The notes: generated from the letters alone by a model not told the origin. Counted from the stretch's first letter, positions 1 through 6,427 are shown. The stretch is 13,180 bases of DNA from an uncultured Acetatifactor sp. (GCA_910584435.1 CAJUAP010000087.1:1-13180); one strand, 5' to 3'. Numbers and translations: made by a program.

Positions 1-107
1 GCCTCCGAGATGCGCCAGGCACCCCGGATGGCTCTTTTTTTATCTATGCCCATGACTGCAAAGCCAATGATATTAATTGCAATCAAGTATATCAATAAGA
101 ATTTCAT
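1..107 (-). CDS. DUF1294 family small membrane protein (N-terminal part)
   Basis: Partial gene running off the left edge: 35 codons are present, while the family is usually about 85-90 residues. The visible protein starts MKFLLIYLIAINIIGFAVMG and continues with DKKRAIRGAWRISE. A first transmembrane segment followed by a G-x-D-K-x-x-A-x-x-G-x-W-R-I-x-E pattern is typical of DUF1294 proteins, which are small integral membrane proteins of unknown function. The ATG is at 105-107 on the minus strand and is preceded by GAGGTG at a suitable distance. It lies downstream of argG on the same strand with about 80 bp between them, so it could be read from argG or from its own promoter; I see no clear promoter. 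The family call is by recognition of the motif only. Confidence 0.75.
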   Translation of the reverse strand, partial: MKFLLIYLIAINIIGFAVMGIDKKRAIRGAWRISE

Positions 108-167
108 ACCACACACCTCACAGAAGGGCAGAGTTGATTTTCGCCAAGGCCAGCGATAACAGTTGTC

Positions 168-188
168 AGGCATAGTCTTTTTATGCCT
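168..188 (-). terminator. small hairpin at the argG stop codon, weak terminator candidate
   Basis: AGGCATA (168-174) pairs with TATGCCT (182-188), a 7-bp stem overlapping the argG stop codon. No run of T follows on the minus strand, so it is not a canonical intrinsic terminator. It may be an mRNA 3' stabilising hairpin, or read-through into the DUF1294 gene may occur. Confidence 0.25.
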
Positions 189-1414
189 TAGAATTGCTGC
201 GGTTCGCCTTGTTCGGCCATCTTCATAGCTCTGACTTTGCAGGACAGACCGAACAAATTGATAAATCCTTCCGCATCGTGATGATCATATAAATCCCCTG
301 TGGTAAAGGAAGCAATGCTTTCATTATATAAGGTATAAGGGGATGTGGTTCCCGCCTTGATGATATTGCCCTTGTAAAGCTTGAATTTCACTTCGCCCGT
401 TACATATTTCTGTGTCTCTTCGATAAATGCCTGTTCTGCCTGGCGCAGGGGTGTAAACCATTTTCCCTCATATACAAGGCTTGCAAAACGGCTGCCCATT
501 TCCTTTTTCATTGCGTAGGTATCCCTGTCAAGAATCAGTTCCTCCAGCTGCTGGTGTGCTTCCATTAATATAGTGCCGCCGGGAGTCTCATATACGCCTC
601 TGGATTTCATGCCAACCACACGGTTCTCTACAATGTCAATGATGCCGATACCATGTTTGCCGCCCAGCTCGTTCAGGGTATGGATGATTTCGGAAACCTT
701 CATTTTCTTCCCGTTTACGGAGGTGGGAACGCCCTTTTCAAACGTCATGGTCACATATTCGCCTTCTTCGGGGGCCTTCTCCGGTGTGGTTCCCAGAACC
801 AGAAGATGTTCAAAATTAGGTTCATTGGCAGGATCTTCCAGTTCCAGTCCCTCGTGGCTGATATGCCAGATATTGCGGTCACGGCTGTAAGAAGAGTCGG
901 CGGAAAAAGGAAGATGAATGCCATGGGCCTTGCAGTATTCAATTTCGGATTCTCGGGAATCCATGGTCCACTTATCGTTTCTCCATGCAGCAATAATTTT
1001 GATATCCGGAGCCAGCGCCTTAATACCCAGTTCAAAACGAATCTGGTCGTTTCCCTTGCCGGTAGCGCCGTGGCAGATGGCGGTAGCGCCTTCCTTCCTG
1101 GCAATCTCCACCAGCTTCTTCGCAATCAGGGGCCTTGCCATGGAAGTTCCCAGCAGGTATTTATTCTCGTAGATGGCATTTGCCTGGACGCAGGGAACAA
1201 TGTACTCGTCGCAGAATTCATCAATTACATTCTCGATATAGAGCTTGGATGCGCCGCAGGATTTGGCACGCTCTTCCAAGCCGTCCAGTTCCTCTGCCTG
1301 TCCGCAGTCCACGCAGACACATATTACTTCATAATCAAAATTCTCCTGTAACCAGGGGATGATGGCGGTGGTGTCCAAACCGCCGGAATACGCCAGAACT
1401 ACTTTTTCTTTCAT
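188..1414 (-). CDS. argG: argininosuccinate synthase
   Basis: Joins citrulline and aspartate with ATP to give argininosuccinate, the next-to-last step of arginine synthesis, in the cytosol. The protein is 408 residues, normal for bacterial ArgG. The N-type ATP pyrophosphatase P-loop AYSGGLDTT is at residues 8-16, and the conserved TGKGNDQIRFE stretch, which contacts ATP and aspartate, is at about 118-128. The ATG at 1412-1414 gives the P-loop its usual place close to the N-terminus. The ribosome site is weak (AGGTAATAAAT before ATG). The gene stands apart from the argCJB operon at the other end of the window and has its own promoter and ARG-box-like sites upstream (1507-1628). No argH is visible next to it, so the last step must be encoded elsewhere. 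Confidence 0.97.
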   Translation of the reverse strand: MKEKVVLAYSGGLDTTAIIPWLQENFDYEVICVCVDCGQAEELDGLEERAKSCGASKLYIENVIDEFCDEYIVPCVQANAIYENKYLLGTSMARPLIAKKLVEIARKEGATAICHGATGKGNDQIRFELGIKALAPDIKIIAAWRNDKWTMDSRESEIEYCKAHGIHLPFSADSSYSRDRNIWHISHEGLELEDPANEPNFEHLLVLGTTPEKAPEEGEYVTMTFEKGVPTSVNGKKMKVSEIIHTLNELGGKHGIGIIDIVENRVVGMKSRGVYETPGGTILMEAHQQLEELILDRDTYAMKKEMGSRFASLVYEGKWFTPLRQAEQAFIEETQKYVTGEVKFKLYKGNIIKAGTTSPYTLYNESIASFTTGDLYDHHDAEGFINLFGLSCKVRAMKMAEQGEPQQF

Positions 1415-1474
1415 ATTTATTACCTATGCCTTTCCGTAACCTGCGGACAATGGGCCGCAGATACAATATTGATA

Positions 1475-1492
1475 AAACAAATAGATTTGTTT
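1475..1492 (-). promoter_or_regulatory. 18-bp palindrome in the argG leader
   Basis: AAACAAAT-AG-ATTTGTTT is a perfect inverted repeat with 8-bp arms and a 2-bp centre. It lies just downstream of the predicted argG start of transcription, near +8 to +25. It could be an operator for a dimeric regulator or part of a leader hairpin. A second, GC-rich inverted repeat (CTGCGG at 1441-1446 and CCGCAG at 1455-1460) sits between it and the argG start codon. Function is inferred from position only. Confidence 0.35.
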
Positions 1493-1506
1493 CTTAGTCT
1501 TCAAAC

Positions 1507-1535
1507 ACTATACAACATTCTGCAGGGAAATGCAA
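1507..1535 (-). promoter_or_regulatory. argG promoter candidate
   Basis: Read on the minus strand: TTGCAT (1530-1535), a 17-bp spacer, then TATAGT (1507-1512). The -10 matches consensus at 5 of 6 positions, the -35 at 3 of 6. Transcription would start near 1500, giving a leader of about 85 nt before argG. ARG-box-like sites lie immediately upstream of the -35. Confidence 0.45.
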
Positions 1536-1542
1536 GGGAAAA

Positions 1543-1628
1543 TGAATAAAATATTTCATTTTTATGTATAAAAATACAAACAATGTATATATGTTCATGG
1601 AGTAAAACATAGAATGTATAAATATGCA
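1543..1628 (-). promoter_or_regulatory. cluster of ARG-box-like ArgR/AhrC sites upstream of argG
   Basis: Two sites fit the 14-bp ARG-box pattern TGNATWWWWATNCA exactly: TGTATAAAAATACA at 1565-1578 and TGTATAAATATGCA at 1615-1628. TGTATATATGTTCA at 1584-1597 has one mismatch, and TGAATAAAATATTTCA at 1543-1558 is a looser palindrome. The first three are centred 19-21 bp apart, close to two helical turns, as expected for a hexameric arginine repressor bound to adjacent boxes. The outermost site (1615-1628) is only about 10 bp from the end of the neighbouring gene. That ArgR binds here is inferred from the family consensus. Confidence 0.7.
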
Positions 1629-1637
1629 GAGAACTGA

Positions 1638-2102
1638 TTATATCATTCCGCTTCCCATTTCTTCCAGCATGGTGCTCCAGAAACCTTCCTCGTCTTCAAG
1701 GGCGGTGGGATCGCTTTCCATAATCTGCTGCCGGAGAACTTCTTCTGTTTCCGCACATTCCTGCAGACCTGCATCATCAAACACACTGGGAGAAGACATG
1801 GTTTTCAGGGATGCCATACATAGTTTCATAATATCCATGAATTGAGGGAAACTGGCGGCGCAGTAATCCATAAGCTCGTTGTTCTCTAAATCCGCAATAT
1901 AAACCGGTCCTTCGGCCAATACCATCAAAAACGTTCCGCCGCTGTAAGGCCAGCGGTCTTCCGCCACGGCTGCAAAAGGACGTGTCTCCGTACTGCCGGT
2001 CCAAAGCGCATCCGGGGCCAGAAATGTGAATTCTCCCAGCATAGTACCTGGCACAGGCAGATACTCTTTGATCATTTGCAGAGTTTTTTCTATTGTACTC
2101 AT
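1638..2102 (-). CDS. hypothetical protein, possibly SUKH-like
   Basis: A 154-residue acidic soluble protein with no signal peptide or membrane segment. The start at 2100-2102 is well supported by AGGAGG seven bases upstream. I do not recognise it with certainty. The stretch GGTFLMVLAEGPVYIADLEN followed by a helix of the type ASFPQFMDIMKLCMASL recalls the core of SUKH-type (SMI1/KNR4-like) proteins, where a strand pair around a 'VY-x-x-D' is followed by a helix of the 'S-x-x-x-F-x-x-x-L' kind. Such proteins are often immunity proteins, but no toxin gene is visible nearby, so that role is not claimed. It lies upstream of argG on the same strand; the argG ARG boxes begin just after its stop. 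The 117-bp palindromic repeats start directly upstream of its ribosome site. Confidence 0.75.
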   Translation of the reverse strand: MSTIEKTLQMIKEYLPVPGTMLGEFTFLAPDALWTGSTETRPFAAVAEDRWPYSGGTFLMVLAEGPVYIADLENNELMDYCAASFPQFMDIMKLCMASLKTMSSPSVFDDAGLQECAETEEVLRQQIMESDPTALEDEEGFWSTMLEEMGSGMI

Positions 2103-2113
2103 ATTTTGTCCTC

Positions 2114-2230
2114 CTATATTAAGTGCCGCATCTGCCCTTCCAGTACTATGAACGGCAGAACAATGCTCGTCTAAAGAGCATCGCCGAGCATTGTTCTGGG
2201 TACTGTCCGGGCAGATGCTGTAAGTATTTT
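2114..2230. repeat. 117-bp palindromic repeat, copy 1
   Basis: First of two head-to-tail units with an exact 117-bp period. Its arms fold into a long nested structure: outer arms 2128-2146 and 2200-2218 pair at about 16 of 19 positions, and inner arms AGAACAATGCTCG (2157-2169) and CGAGCATTGTTCT (2185-2197) are perfect complements. A short alternative stem, TGCTC with GAGCA, competes within the loop. The unit begins right at the ribosome site of the minus-strand gene at 1638-2102. Confidence 0.9.
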
Positions 2231-2347
2231 CTATATTAAGTGCCGCATCTGCCCTTCCGGTACTATGAACGGTAGAACAATGCTCGTCTAAAGAGCATCG
2301 CCGAGCATTGTTCTGGGTACTGTCCGGGCAGATGCTGTAAGTATTTT
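2231..2347. repeat. 117-bp palindromic repeat, copy 2
   Basis: Nearly identical to copy 1; the visible differences are CCAGTACTATG to CCGGTACTATG and GGCAG to GGTAG. The perfect 13-bp inner arms are kept (2274-2286 and 2302-2314). Confidence 0.9.
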
Positions 2348-2408
2348 CTATATTAAGTGCCGCATCTGCCCTTCCAGTACTGTGAACGGCAGACGCTGTA
2401 AATTTTTC
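2348..2408. repeat. 117-bp palindromic repeat, copy 3 with internal deletion
   Basis: It starts like the other copies, but after AACGGCAG it joins directly to ACGCTGTAAA. About 55 bp, including the whole inner hairpin, are missing. The breakpoints lie in GGCAG and GGGCAG, short direct repeats present in the full unit, which fits a slippage or hairpin-excision deletion. A short stem remains (GCATCTGCC with GGCAGACGC, one mismatch). Confidence 0.85.
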
Positions 2409-2417
2409 ATTCTGGAA

Positions 2418-2446
2418 TTGAGATCCATGTACAGAAGTATTATATC
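2418..2446 (+). promoter_or_regulatory. promoter candidate for the alkyltransferase-like gene
   Basis: TTGAGA (2418-2423), 17 bp, then TATATC (2441-2446). A second possibility is TTGCAT (2487-2492), 17 bp, TATGCT (2510-2515), but that would leave the leader very short. Neither is a strong match. Confidence 0.35.
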
Positions 2447-2536
2447 AATAAAATGGAATGATGTATAGTATTTTTAAACTGTCTCATTGCATATTGTTTT
2501 CTTTTGGATTATGCTTGTGTACAGGAGGTGCAGATT

Positions 2537-3028
2537 ATGGCGAATGAAGATAAAAAGGATTTTAATGCAATGCTCAATGACAGTAAGGATATGCCGAAGT
2601 TCCAGACAATTACAGATGAGAAAAGCATAGAAAAATACGGTGGGGACAGAATGTATTTTGCGCCGCCGGTTGATTATGATAAAATAATGCGGCTTGTACC
2701 ATTTGGAAAACTGCTTACGGTTGGGGAAATCAGGGATTATTTTGCAAAAAAGAACGGCGCTGATTTTACAGAGCCGATTACGGCAGGAATATTTATCTCG
2801 ATTGCCGCATGGGCAAGTTATCAGAGGAACGAGGACAAAACACCCTATTGGAGAACGCTGAAGGCAAATGGAGAACTGAACGCCAAATATCCCGGCGGCA
2901 TTGCAGCACACAAAGAGATGCTGGAAAAAGAAGGACATACCATTGTTCAGAAAGGCAGGAAAAATATCAGATATTATGTGAAAGATTATGAGAAGGCATT
3001 GTTTAGCATTGATGCCGGCACTCGCTAA
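2537..3028 (+). CDS. MGMT-family alkyltransferase-like DNA-binding protein
   Basis: 163 residues from ATG 2537, chosen because AGGAGGTG precedes it; an in-frame start at 2504 lacks a ribosome site. The middle of the protein (about 53-135) follows the winged-helix DNA-binding domain of O6-alkylguanine-DNA alkyltransferases: VPFGKLLTVGEI at 54-65, then TPYWRTLKANGEL at 102-114 and GGIAAHKEMLEKEG at 120-133. In true alkyltransferases the position of PYWRT carries PCHR(V), whose Cys takes the alkyl group. Here that Cys is absent, so it should be an alkyltransferase-like (ATL) protein, able to bind damaged DNA but not to repair it directly. ATL proteins are known to hand O6-alkylguanine lesions to nucleotide excision repair. 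The N-terminal 50 residues and basic C-terminal tail are additions to the minimal ATL fold. Single-gene unit with its own terminator. Confidence 0.75.
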   Translation: MANEDKKDFNAMLNDSKDMPKFQTITDEKSIEKYGGDRMYFAPPVDYDKIMRLVPFGKLLTVGEIRDYFAKKNGADFTEPITAGIFISIAAWASYQRNEDKTPYWRTLKANGELNAKYPGGIAAHKEMLEKEGHTIVQKGRKNIRYYVKDYEKALFSIDAGTR

Positions 3029-3036
3029 AATTTGCC

Positions 3037-3088
3037 CTGCCGCCCGATGCATGAGCGGAAGGCGCTATGAGACGGCGGCAGATTTTTC
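3037..3088 (+). terminator. intrinsic terminator after the alkyltransferase-like gene
   Basis: CTGCCGCC (3037-3044) pairs with GGCGGCAG (3074-3081), followed by ATTTTTCTC. The long loop holds a small extra stem (AGCG with CGCT). It starts nine bases after the stop codon. Confidence 0.75.
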
Positions 3089-3225
3089 TCTCGTGAATAT
3101 AGAATAGTAGTATAGAACAGTAATGTAAGAGCACCGCGTGCAGTCAAACGTTGTAAAAACCGCCTCCACAGGACAGTATGGATTCATCGGCAGTTTTCCG
3201 AAGATGTTCTTCCGCAAGTACTTTT

Positions 3226-4176
3226 TTATGGGTACTGTTTATGGGCATCTTGTTCCGCAGCTTCTATTTCTGAAAGAGGCAGTCCGGTCAATTTTGAAAT
3301 TTCATCCACAGAGGCTCCATTTTGGAGCATCCTGTGCAGCAAACGATAACGTTCTTTCACAGCACCTTCCTTTCTGCCTTCTTCCCAGGCTTCTCTGCGA
3401 AACATTTTCATATACTTTTTTTCATTATATTCCGTCAACAGCATTTTCTTTACCTCCGCCCGAAAGGGCAATAAAATGTCACTTAAAATATCATGTTCCA
3501 TACAGTATACCATGGCATTTTCAACAGCCTGATCCGTTGCAAAGCCATCCCGGCAGTTCCTTTTGATGCAGTCCACAAAACGGGAATATTCTTCCAGACG
3601 GCTGCAGTCTGACATTAACTGACGGTTATGTCCGTAATTGATATTCATCACGCGGACCGAAAGTTCAATGCAGGAAGCAGTTTTCTCTCCTCGCTCATTC
3701 ACAAAAGCATCCGTCAGCCGAAGGCATTGTTCGTCCTCAGCATTATCATCCCCATTGTAAAACACTACGCACTGTGGCGCAGGAAGGTGCACCAGCGCTG
3801 AACCGTAAATATTTGCTCCCATCCTCACCATCAGCCCTTCATATTCCGCAGCGATATAAAGCAGAAAACGCAGCGGCAGATTGGGGCATAACGTACTCTG
3901 GTGCTCATACAGATTCAATGTGCCAATCAATAGAAATGCTATATCATTTTTCATCGACATATAGACGGCATTATCCAAAGTAACTACCCGTAGTATCTGT
4001 TCATCTTCATACTCCGTGTGATTCAGTGCATTATACAGATCCAGCAGCGCCCTCCTGTCATGTTCGAAAATATAGCAGAACAGCCGATCCTTTACCCTGC
4101 GGTTACTGAAAAAATACCGCGGCTGCAGCCGGAAAAGACGGCGTTTTTGTGGAATATACTGCATTTTGTTTCTCAT
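3226..4176 (-). CDS. Rpn-family recombination-promoting nuclease / PD-(D/E)XK putative transposase
   Basis: 316 residues from ATG 4174-4176, which has GAGAGG upstream; the frame stays open to 4437, but those extra 87 codons contain the promoter and leader. Family features: VKDRLFCYIFEHDRRALLDLYNAL (first 20: VKDRLFCYIFEHDRRALLDL) at 28-51, NDIAFLLIGTLNLYEHQST at 77-95 with the catalytic Asp78 and the E-x-Q pair Glu91/Gln93, PLRFLLYIAAEY at 101-112, and PAPQCVVFYNG at 132-142. These match the PD-(D/E)XK core of Rpn proteins, which are DNA endonucleases able to promote RecA-independent recombination in E. coli. The C-terminus is a basic helix (EEGRKEGAVKERYRLLHRML) and a short helix-turn-helix-like tail seen in clostridial members. 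It stands alone, with its own promoter, so it looks like a solitary mobile-type gene rather than part of an operon. Confidence 0.85.
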   Translation of the reverse strand: MRNKMQYIPQKRRLFRLQPRYFFSNRRVKDRLFCYIFEHDRRALLDLYNALNHTEYEDEQILRVVTLDNAVYMSMKNDIAFLLIGTLNLYEHQSTLCPNLPLRFLLYIAAEYEGLMVRMGANIYGSALVHLPAPQCVVFYNGDDNAEDEQCLRLTDAFVNERGEKTASCIELSVRVMNINYGHNRQLMSDCSRLEEYSRFVDCIKRNCRDGFATDQAVENAMVYCMEHDILSDILLPFRAEVKKMLLTEYNEKKYMKMFRREAWEEGRKEGAVKERYRLLHRMLQNGASVDEISKLTGLPLSEIEAAEQDAHKQYP

Positions 4177-4247
4177 GTAATATCCTCTCTTTCTGAAAAT
4201 AGATGGGCAGAGAACATACATGATTATCCTATTGTTCCTGCCAGCGT

Positions 4248-4298
4248 GTGAAAAAAATCCGGCAGAAACTGCCTGAATGTGCGAAATGCACTTTTCAC
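4248..4298 (-). promoter_or_regulatory. structured leader of the Rpn gene with a terminator-like hairpin
   Basis: On the minus strand the leader reads GTGAAAA, a hairpin GTGC-ATTTC-GCAC, then GGCAG-TTT-CTGCC, GGA and a run of seven T ending in TTTTCAC. GGCAG/CTGCC plus the T run resembles an intrinsic terminator (4251-4273), while GTGAAAA at the 5' side can pair with TTTTCAC and hide the T run, closing a three-way junction. It lies about 75 bp before the start codon, inside the transcript from the promoter at 4324-4352. Attenuation is inferred; the stem is only 5 bp. Confidence 0.4.
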
Positions 4299-4323
4299 AG
4301 ATAAGTAGTTGATAGATAAATGT

Positions 4324-4352
4324 ATCATAAATCATATCCTCTTTTTTGTCAA
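4324..4352 (-). promoter_or_regulatory. promoter of the Rpn-family gene
   Basis: Minus strand TTGACA (4347-4352), 17-bp spacer, TATGAT (4324-4329): perfect -35 and 5 of 6 in the -10. Transcription would start near 4317 with a leader of about 140 nt. Confidence 0.75.
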
Positions 4353-4415
4353 GCTGAAAATCGTTATCCAAGGTGCTTGTGTAACAGTTCAGACAGCCCC
4401 TGCCGCGAAGGCTTG

Positions 4416-4442
4416 TTACTGTGAATGGAGTGAACAATAACG
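4416..4442. repeat. 27-bp dispersed repeat, copy 1
   Basis: Matches the segment at 12995-13021 at 24 of 27 positions. The core is two GTGAA(C/T) words around GGA. This copy lies just upstream of the GntR promoter and is preceded by GTAACA (4381-4386), which can pair with TGTTAC (4414-4419). Confidence 0.7.
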
Positions 4443-4449
4443 TTTATTC

Positions 4450-4478
4450 TTGACATCAAACCGTATTAGCATTATAAT
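4450..4478 (+). promoter_or_regulatory. consensus promoter of the GntR/ABC cluster
   Basis: TTGACA (4450-4455), 17-bp spacer, TATAAT (4473-4478): a perfect sigma-A promoter. Such a strong promoter in front of a regulator normally needs tight repression, consistent with the operators overlapping it. Confidence 0.85.
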
Positions 4479-4513
4479 ACAGTTATGGGAACTGTGTTAC
4501 ATAAATAATACGG
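4461..4513 (+). promoter_or_regulatory. nested inverted repeats, likely GntR autoregulatory operator
   Basis: Inner palindrome ACAGTT-ATGGG-AACTGT (4479-4495) starts directly after the -10 and covers the transcription start. Outer arms CCGTATTA (4461-4468) and TAATACGG (4506-4513) are perfect complements enclosing the -10 and the inner palindrome. Position and symmetry fit a site for the GntR dimer encoded by the next gene; binding itself is inferred. Confidence 0.6.
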
Positions 4514-4527
4514 TCGGAGCGTGAGAG

Positions 4528-4902
4528 ATGATATCATTTGAAGACTTTATTTTGGAGGATAGCGGCCCGATTTATATGCAGATTATCAGGCATGTAAAAC
4601 AGGGCATAGCGGCAGGGAGCATCGGCAGCCAGGAGGAAGTGCCTTCCAGACGGGCATTATCCGCACTGCTGGGGGTAAATCCCAACACCATACAGAAGGC
4701 GTATCATATGCTGGAGGAAGAAGGGGTGATTACGTCCCGTTCCGGAGCCAAAAGTTATACTTGTGTGGATGAGCAGACGGTGGACAGGATACGAAGGGAG
4801 CTGCTTGACAGCGATACAAAATTGTGGGTGAAGGCCATGAAACAATTGGGGGTGTCAAAAGAAGAGGCATATGCGCTGGCGGAAAAGGTGTGGGAAGCGT
4901 AA
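4528..4902 (+). CDS. GntR-family transcriptional regulator, YtrA type
   Basis: 124 residues, the usual length of the short YtrA subfamily, which has a winged helix-turn-helix and only a small C-terminal dimerisation region in place of a ligand-binding domain. The DNA-binding part includes GPIYMQIIRHVKQGI (about 13-27), VPSRRALSALLGVNPNTIQK (38-57) and the wing AYHMLEEEGVITSRSG (58-73). The C-terminal helices (about 81-122) would form the dimer. YtrA-type regulators typically repress their own operon, which encodes ABC transporter parts, and often respond to cell-wall stress or antimicrobial peptides. It is the first gene of the cluster, directly behind a consensus promoter with nested palindromes. 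The ribosome site is poor (CGGAGCGTGAGAG). Confidence 0.9.
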   Translation: MISFEDFILEDSGPIYMQIIRHVKQGIAAGSIGSQEEVPSRRALSALLGVNPNTIQKAYHMLEEEGVITSRSGAKSYTCVDEQTVDRIRRELLDSDTKLWVKAMKQLGVSKEEAYALAEKVWEA

Positions 4903-4999
4903 AGGAAATGGCCTGGACGGATTGTGGAAGAACGCAGGTTCAGAGAAATGATGAATATGCTTTTGTCGGGTAAAATATGGATCAGGAGGGCAGCCGGAG

Positions 5000-5830
5000 A
5001 TGGAAGAAGGCAGGGGAGGAAATTACAGCAGGGACAACAGCGGCAGGAACGGTAACAGGAATCAAATAGGAAGCGGAGGAAAGATACATGCGTTCAGTTC
5101 ATCCTGCCTGTCTATGTGGGCATTGCTGGCAAGAAGCAGTTTCTACAAGATACTGTCGGCAGCGGCTCTTATGGCAACGGCGGAAGTTTTCTTATTTTTA
5201 GTGAAAAGACGGGACGTCTATGCTGTGTATGGTATGTCGGCGCTGCATGTGGGAGAAATATTTTACGGAAATAAAATCAAGCTGTTATTTTTATCTGCAT
5301 TGTTCCTTGTGATAATGATTTTGCTTTGGACGGAAGACCGTCTGGAAAGTCAGAGCTATGGTACCATTATGCGGCTTCGGATAACCAGGCAGCAGTTTTT
5401 CGGACTGAAAACAATTTATAATGTATTCTGCCTGCTCATGGTATTCGTAGTGCAGATTGCTCTGGTATTCTGGATGTTATGGCAATGTAAGACGGATGTG
5501 GGTTTGGCGGGGACAGCACCTCAGGTATATTTCTTTGCCTTTTACAGTAACCGCTTTCTGCACTGCCTTCTGCCCATGGCGGAATTTGGTAAATGGGTGC
5601 GTAATACACTAATTTTAACGGCATGGGGAATGCAGGCGGCGGGAGTGAAAGGAAAAGGCCGTTATGTCCTGACCTCTAGTTTGGTTATTGTGACAATCTA
5701 TTGGTTTGATAGCGAAATGGGGGTGAATATGCTGGATATTGCAGGCTGTATTATCAGTGTTCTTGTCATAGGGAAAGAAATACTATGTGTCTGCTGGCGG
5801 GATATGGGTATCGTGCAGAACAGGGATTGA
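5000..5830 (+). CDS. multi-pass membrane protein, putative ABC permease subunit
   Basis: 276 residues, with AGGAGG about 11 bases before the ATG. A hydrophilic N-terminal stretch of about 35 residues rich in Gly, Asn and Arg comes first, then hydrophobic segments at about 48-68, 92-110, 138-161, 173-193, 221-236 and 246-266, compatible with a six-pass ABC-2-like permease. I do not recognise a named family. Position between a YtrA-type regulator and an ABC ATPase suggests that it forms the membrane part of that transporter together with the next gene. The Gly/Asn/Arg-rich N-terminus is odd and could mean that the true start is further in, for example Met39 at 5114, but no better ribosome site is seen there. 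Confidence 0.75.
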   Translation: MEEGRGGNYSRDNSGRNGNRNQIGSGGKIHAFSSSCLSMWALLARSSFYKILSAAALMATAEVFLFLVKRRDVYAVYGMSALHVGEIFYGNKIKLLFLSALFLVIMILLWTEDRLESQSYGTIMRLRITRQQFFGLKTIYNVFCLLMVFVVQIALVFWMLWQCKTDVGLAGTAPQVYFFAFYSNRFLHCLLPMAEFGKWVRNTLILTAWGMQAAGVKGKGRYVLTSSLVIVTIYWFDSEMGVNMLDIAGCIISVLVIGKEILCVCWRDMGIVQNRD

Positions 5831-5861
5831 ACTTGAGGGGTTGGGCCGGAACAGGAGTAAT

Positions 5862-6368
5862 ATGGATATTGGAAATAAGAAAAGGCTGAAAATGAAAAGG
5901 CAGTTTGAAGCAGGTTATCCGCCCGGATATGAATGCAGGCAGGAATGGCTGGCGGCAGGAGTTTTATTCGGGATGGGTGCAGTGTTTAGTTTTCATTTTT
6001 TTGAAGAGCTGTATGATGCATATTATAAATTGATATGGATTGACATGGAATCGGAACGGAGGATCGTGGAAGGTGCTGTGGCAGAGCCTTTTATGAAGCT
6101 TATGGAGGGGCGTGCGGCAATGTTTGTTCCCTATTTTATGTTCCTGGGGATTATGGCGGTCTATCACTATTTCTACTATTATCAGGGGGCCAAAAGTATT
6201 TATCTGATGCGGCGGCTGCCGGAACGGGGCGCTTTGACGAGAAGCTGCATAGAGGGTTCTCTTCTGTGTATGGGAGCCGGAGCGGCGGCCATAATCATAT
6301 TGTATCTTTTGTATTATGGCGTATACCTGCTGGTTGTCCCGGTGGAATGCCTGCCGAGGTGGGGATGA
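5862..6368 (+). CDS. small membrane protein, putative second permease subunit
   Basis: 168 residues from ATG 5862, chosen because AGGAG lies six bases upstream; an in-frame ATG at 5787 overlaps the preceding gene and has no ribosome site. Three hydrophobic segments are visible at about 29-47, 85-107 and 132-159, with an acidic loop between the first two (EELYDAYYKLIWIDMESE). The aromatic-rich second segment YHYFYYYQGA is followed by KSIYLMRRLPERG, a basic cytoplasmic loop. The protein ends abruptly after the third segment at VECLPRWG. It is about 30 bp behind the previous gene and likely co-transcribed. No family recognised; the role as transporter partner is inferred from the cluster. Confidence 0.75.
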   Translation: MDIGNKKRLKMKRQFEAGYPPGYECRQEWLAAGVLFGMGAVFSFHFFEELYDAYYKLIWIDMESERRIVEGAVAEPFMKLMEGRAAMFVPYFMFLGIMAVYHYFYYYQGAKSIYLMRRLPERGALTRSCIEGSLLCMGAGAAAIIILYLLYYGVYLLVVPVECLPRWG

Positions 6369-6427
6369 GACTGCGGAGGGAGTGTTATGTGTGAAACAGC
6401 TGTTTTGTGGTATTTATTGAAAACAGG

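Noticed and set aside
653..1351. 232-codon open frame on the plus strand
   Set aside because: It is the antisense of argG, with no start signals and no recognisable domain.
2114..2408. Repeat array considered as CRISPR
   Set aside because: The period is 117 bp with no unique spacers; whole units are duplicated, and the structure is palindromic.
2474..3052. 192-codon open frame on the minus strand
   Set aside because: It is opposite the alkyltransferase-like gene, which has AGGAGGTG and clear family motifs. The minus-strand frame has neither.
3138..3566. 142-codon plus-strand frame
   Set aside because: It overlaps the end of the Rpn-family gene in antisense, with no start signals.
4177..4437. 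N-terminal extension of the Rpn-family protein
   Set aside because: The extra 87 codons cover the consensus promoter and leader and lack family similarity; ATG 4174-4176 has a ribosome site.
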